Below, one piece after another: positions 62,489-64,000 of a stretch of DNA of 64,000 nt (position 1 is the first letter of the stretch; each line of letters opens with the position of its first letter). A program made the translations under genes and the position numbers. Source of the stretch: DASUAS01 sp963750045 (GTDB lineage Bacteria > Actinomycetota > Acidimicrobiia > IMCC26256 > DASPTH01); assembly GCA_963750045.1 (NCBI GenBank), contig CAVVPD010000002.1, forward strand, positions 434,001 to 498,000, written 5' to 3'. The notes below the pieces were generated by a model that did not search any database, was not told where the DNA came from, and saw only the letters and a program-made list of their open reading frames with translations.

Positions 62489-63316
62489 GTGGGCGTCCTG
62501 GCGTCACCGGCCAAGGTTGAGGCCGTACCGGTCGCGATGCGGGCGGGTTCACCGGTGCGCGCGGGTTCGTGGCCCGAGGACGCCGACGACCTCGTGACCC
62601 CCTGGCACATCCACGAGCTGCACCAGCTGCTCTACGCGTTCGAGGGAGTCGCCGAGGTCGAGACCACGGAGGCGCATCACCTGCTTCCCCCGCAACAGGC
62701 CGCGTGGATCCCGGCTGGGCTCCCCCACCAGACCACGTTGCGGAAGGTCCGGTCGGTCGCGGTCTTCTTCGAGCCCACGATGGTGACCGAGCACGGCGAC
62801 CGCGTGCGCGTGCTCGCGGCCGCCGCCCCGGTGCGCGAGATGATCGTGTACGCGATGCGCTGGGGGATCAACCGCACGACGAGCGATCCCACGGCTGACG
62901 CGTTCTTCGCCGCCCTCGCGCTCCTCGCGACGGAGTGGCTCGACGCGGCGGAAGCGCCGCTCCGGCTCCCCGTGAGCAGCGTGCCCGTGATCCGGGCCGT
63001 GATGGCGTACACGCAGGAGCACCTCGCGGAGGTCACGGCACGCGGCGTCAGTGACGCGACCGGGTTGTCCGAGCGCTCGCTTCGCCGACGGTTCCCGCTC
63101 ACGACCGGCATGAGCTGGCAGCAGTACCGGACGACGAGCAGGATTCTGCGGGCGATGGCGATCCTGGCCGAGGGAGACCGCAGCGTCCTCGATGCCGCCA
63201 CCGCAGTCGGGTTCGACAGCCTCAGCGGCTTCAATCGCGCGTTCCTGCGCCTGACCGGCGAGCACCCGGGCGAGTACCGCCGCCGCGTGCTCACGCCCGG
63301 CATCACTGTTCCCTGA
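62489..63316 (+). CDS. AraC-family transcriptional regulator with N-terminal cupin
   Basis: 275 aa from the GTG at 62489, chosen because TACAGT is 8 nt upstream; an ATG at 62462 overlaps the divergent ATG. Cupin: HELHQLLYAFEGVAEVETTEAHHLLPPQQAAWIPAGLPHQTTL. C-terminal AraC HTHs: VTARGVSDATGLSERSLRRRF, SVLDAATAVGFDSLSGFNRAFLRLTG. It probably controls the divergent methyltransferase or itself. Confidence 0.9.
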   Translation: MGVLASPAKVEAVPVAMRAGSPVRAGSWPEDADDLVTPWHIHELHQLLYAFEGVAEVETTEAHHLLPPQQAAWIPAGLPHQTTLRKVRSVAVFFEPTMVTEHGDRVRVLAAAAPVREMIVYAMRWGINRTTSDPTADAFFAALALLATEWLDAAEAPLRLPVSSVPVIRAVMAYTQEHLAEVTARGVSDATGLSERSLRRRFPLTTGMSWQQYRTTSRILRAMAILAEGDRSVLDAATAVGFDSLSGFNRAFLRLTGEHPGEYRRRVLTPGITVP

Positions 63317-63362
63317 CATTCCCTTGACGGGAACCGAAGGCCGGCGACCCACCATCGGGGGC

Positions 63363-63620
63363 ATGAAGCTCACCTCGCTCCGCGCGCTCCGCTGGGTGAT
63401 CCTCGGGTTCGGCCTCCTCGCCGGGGCCCTGCTGATCGCCGACGCGAACTACCTTCTCGGCGCCGTCATCGGCGGCCTCGCCCTCGTGCGCCTCGTCTTC
63501 ATGCTCTCGATCCAGCGTCGACGCCGCCGGTTCCGGTCGGCGACGGGCGCCACCGCCGCGACCGGCCCCCCGCCGATCGCGTCCAGACGCGGCTCCCCCG
63601 GTGGGCAACGCGGTTGGTGA
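63363..63620 (+). CDS. Small membrane protein, 85 aa
   Basis: Starts at the ATG at 63363; two hydrophobic segments (WVILGFGLLAGALLIADANY, LLGAVIGGLALVRLVFML) followed by a basic tail (QRRRRRFRSATG). No family recognised. No strong ribosome site is visible. It could be a real integral protein or a chance frame, but codon use and hydrophobic pattern favour real. Confidence 0.6.
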   Translation: MKLTSLRALRWVILGFGLLAGALLIADANYLLGAVIGGLALVRLVFMLSIQRRRRRFRSATGATAATGPPPIASRRGSPGGQRGW

Positions 63621-63697
63621 ACGGCCATCGCGGCGAGCTGCGGACTCGGGCCGGCGCCTCTCGGTAGCGCGGTGGCGATCCGGCCTACGCTGCCCCC

Positions 63698-64000
63698 GTG
63701 CAGGAACACCACTACGAGATCGAGCTCGACGCCACGCCGGAAGAGGTGTGGGAGGTCTTCTGGTACAGGGGCCCCGACAAGCCGAAGCCGAAGCTGGTGA
63801 CCATCGAGATCCTCCACCCGGGCAACGAGTTCGGCGAGGGACTCGTGCGTCATTGCACGTTCCCCGTTCCCAAGGTGCTCGGATCGGGAGGCGTGGGGAA
63901 GTCGTGGGAGTGGGTCACCCAGGTCAAGCCCTACGAGTCGTGGAAGTACGACGCGGTCGGCAAGCCGCTCTGGTCACGCGCCGAAGGCCACATCAGCCTC
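63698..64000 (+). CDS. SRPBCC/polyketide-cyclase-like protein, 3' end outside the window
   Basis: 101 codons are visible from the GTG at 63698, with TACGCT 6 nt upstream. HHYEIELDATPEEVWEVFW with VTIEILHPGNEFGEGLVRHC and WEWVTQVKPYESWKYD matches the START-like SRPBCC fold (lipid or hydrophobic-ligand binding). It is truncated by the window edge. Confidence 0.78.
   Translation, partial: MQEHHYEIELDATPEEVWEVFWYRGPDKPKPKLVTIEILHPGNEFGEGLVRHCTFPVPKVLGSGGVGKSWEWVTQVKPYESWKYDAVGKPLWSRAEGHISL

Noticed and set aside
1..64000. tRNA, rRNA, CRISPR arrays, transposases and att sites
   Set aside because: None was recognised on either strand; a covariance-model or repeat scan could not be run.

Overview
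The window is a high-GC, densely coded stretch with about 60 genes on both strands. No rRNA, tRNA, CRISPR array, insertion sequence or replication origin was seen. The gene content points to an actinobacterium, most like the Acidimicrobiia or mycobacteria-like soil and marine lineages. The evidence is several LLM-class (F420-type) oxidoreductases, a P450, many SDRs and crotonases, lipid-transfer-type thiolases with DUF35 partners, PF13469-type sulfotransferases, an ECF42/DGPF pair and a cytochrome bd oxidase. GTG starts are common. Many genes appear leaderless, with a TAnnnT -10 box 6-8 nt before the start codon. This placement is inferred from gene content; no marker gene is present.

Layout. 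(1) 1-5601, minus: an operon of two DUF35 proteins, two thiolase-like proteins, a SnoaL-like protein and an amidohydrolase, followed by a TetR regulator and an SDR cut by the left edge. (2) 5706-9965: two HSL-family esterases, a MarR regulator, a zinc alcohol dehydrogenase and an SDR. (3) 9964-14730: a crotonase, an unrecognised 316-aa protein, a frameshifted D-aminoacylase-like amidohydrolase and a P450. (4) 14754-18158, minus: a MarR-led operon with an amidohydrolase-fold protein that has lost most metal-ligand motifs, a DegT-family protein with His in place of the PLP lysine, and an SDR; a perfect inverted repeat lies just upstream. (5) 18286-25782: an LLM/sulfotransferase/LLM/crotonase/SDR operon, divergent from an LLM/thiolase/SnoaL operon. 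(6) 25827-38372: an epimerase, small proteins, a methyltransferase, a CocE-type hydrolase, an MDR plus sulfotransferase pair, SDRs and crotonases. It includes a TetR/SDR divergent pair with a 29-bp perfect palindrome between them. (7) 38369-50613: housekeeping and membrane genes (HAD, PAP2, ACT domain, K+ channel, CydAB with an unlisted 40-aa membrane protein, DUF2252, MFS, and a 782-aa three-module membrane protein). (8) 50715-64000: a formylglycine-generating enzyme, LLM, MaoC, a glycine-rich secreted protein, pirin, an AhpD-like protein, ECF42/DGPF, MFS, acyl-CoA dehydrogenase, methyltransferase, AraC and the start of an SRPBCC protein.

Taken together, regions 1-6 look like several regulated catabolic modules for acyl-CoA or steroid/terpenoid-like substrates: activation or oxidation by P450, LLM, SDR and ADH; hydration by crotonase and MaoC; C-C cleavage by thiolase/DUF35; and ester or amide hydrolysis. 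Substrates cannot be read from sequence. Seven genes carry one apparent single frameshift with both halves intact, which suggests residual indel errors in the assembly rather than seven independent decays.

The most unusual items are the pseudo-amidohydrolase plus His-DegT operon, the pseudophosphatase-pseudokinase-flippase fusion, the thiolase/DUF35 quartet lacking thiolase catalytic motifs, and bidirectional promoters whose -10 boxes overlap.
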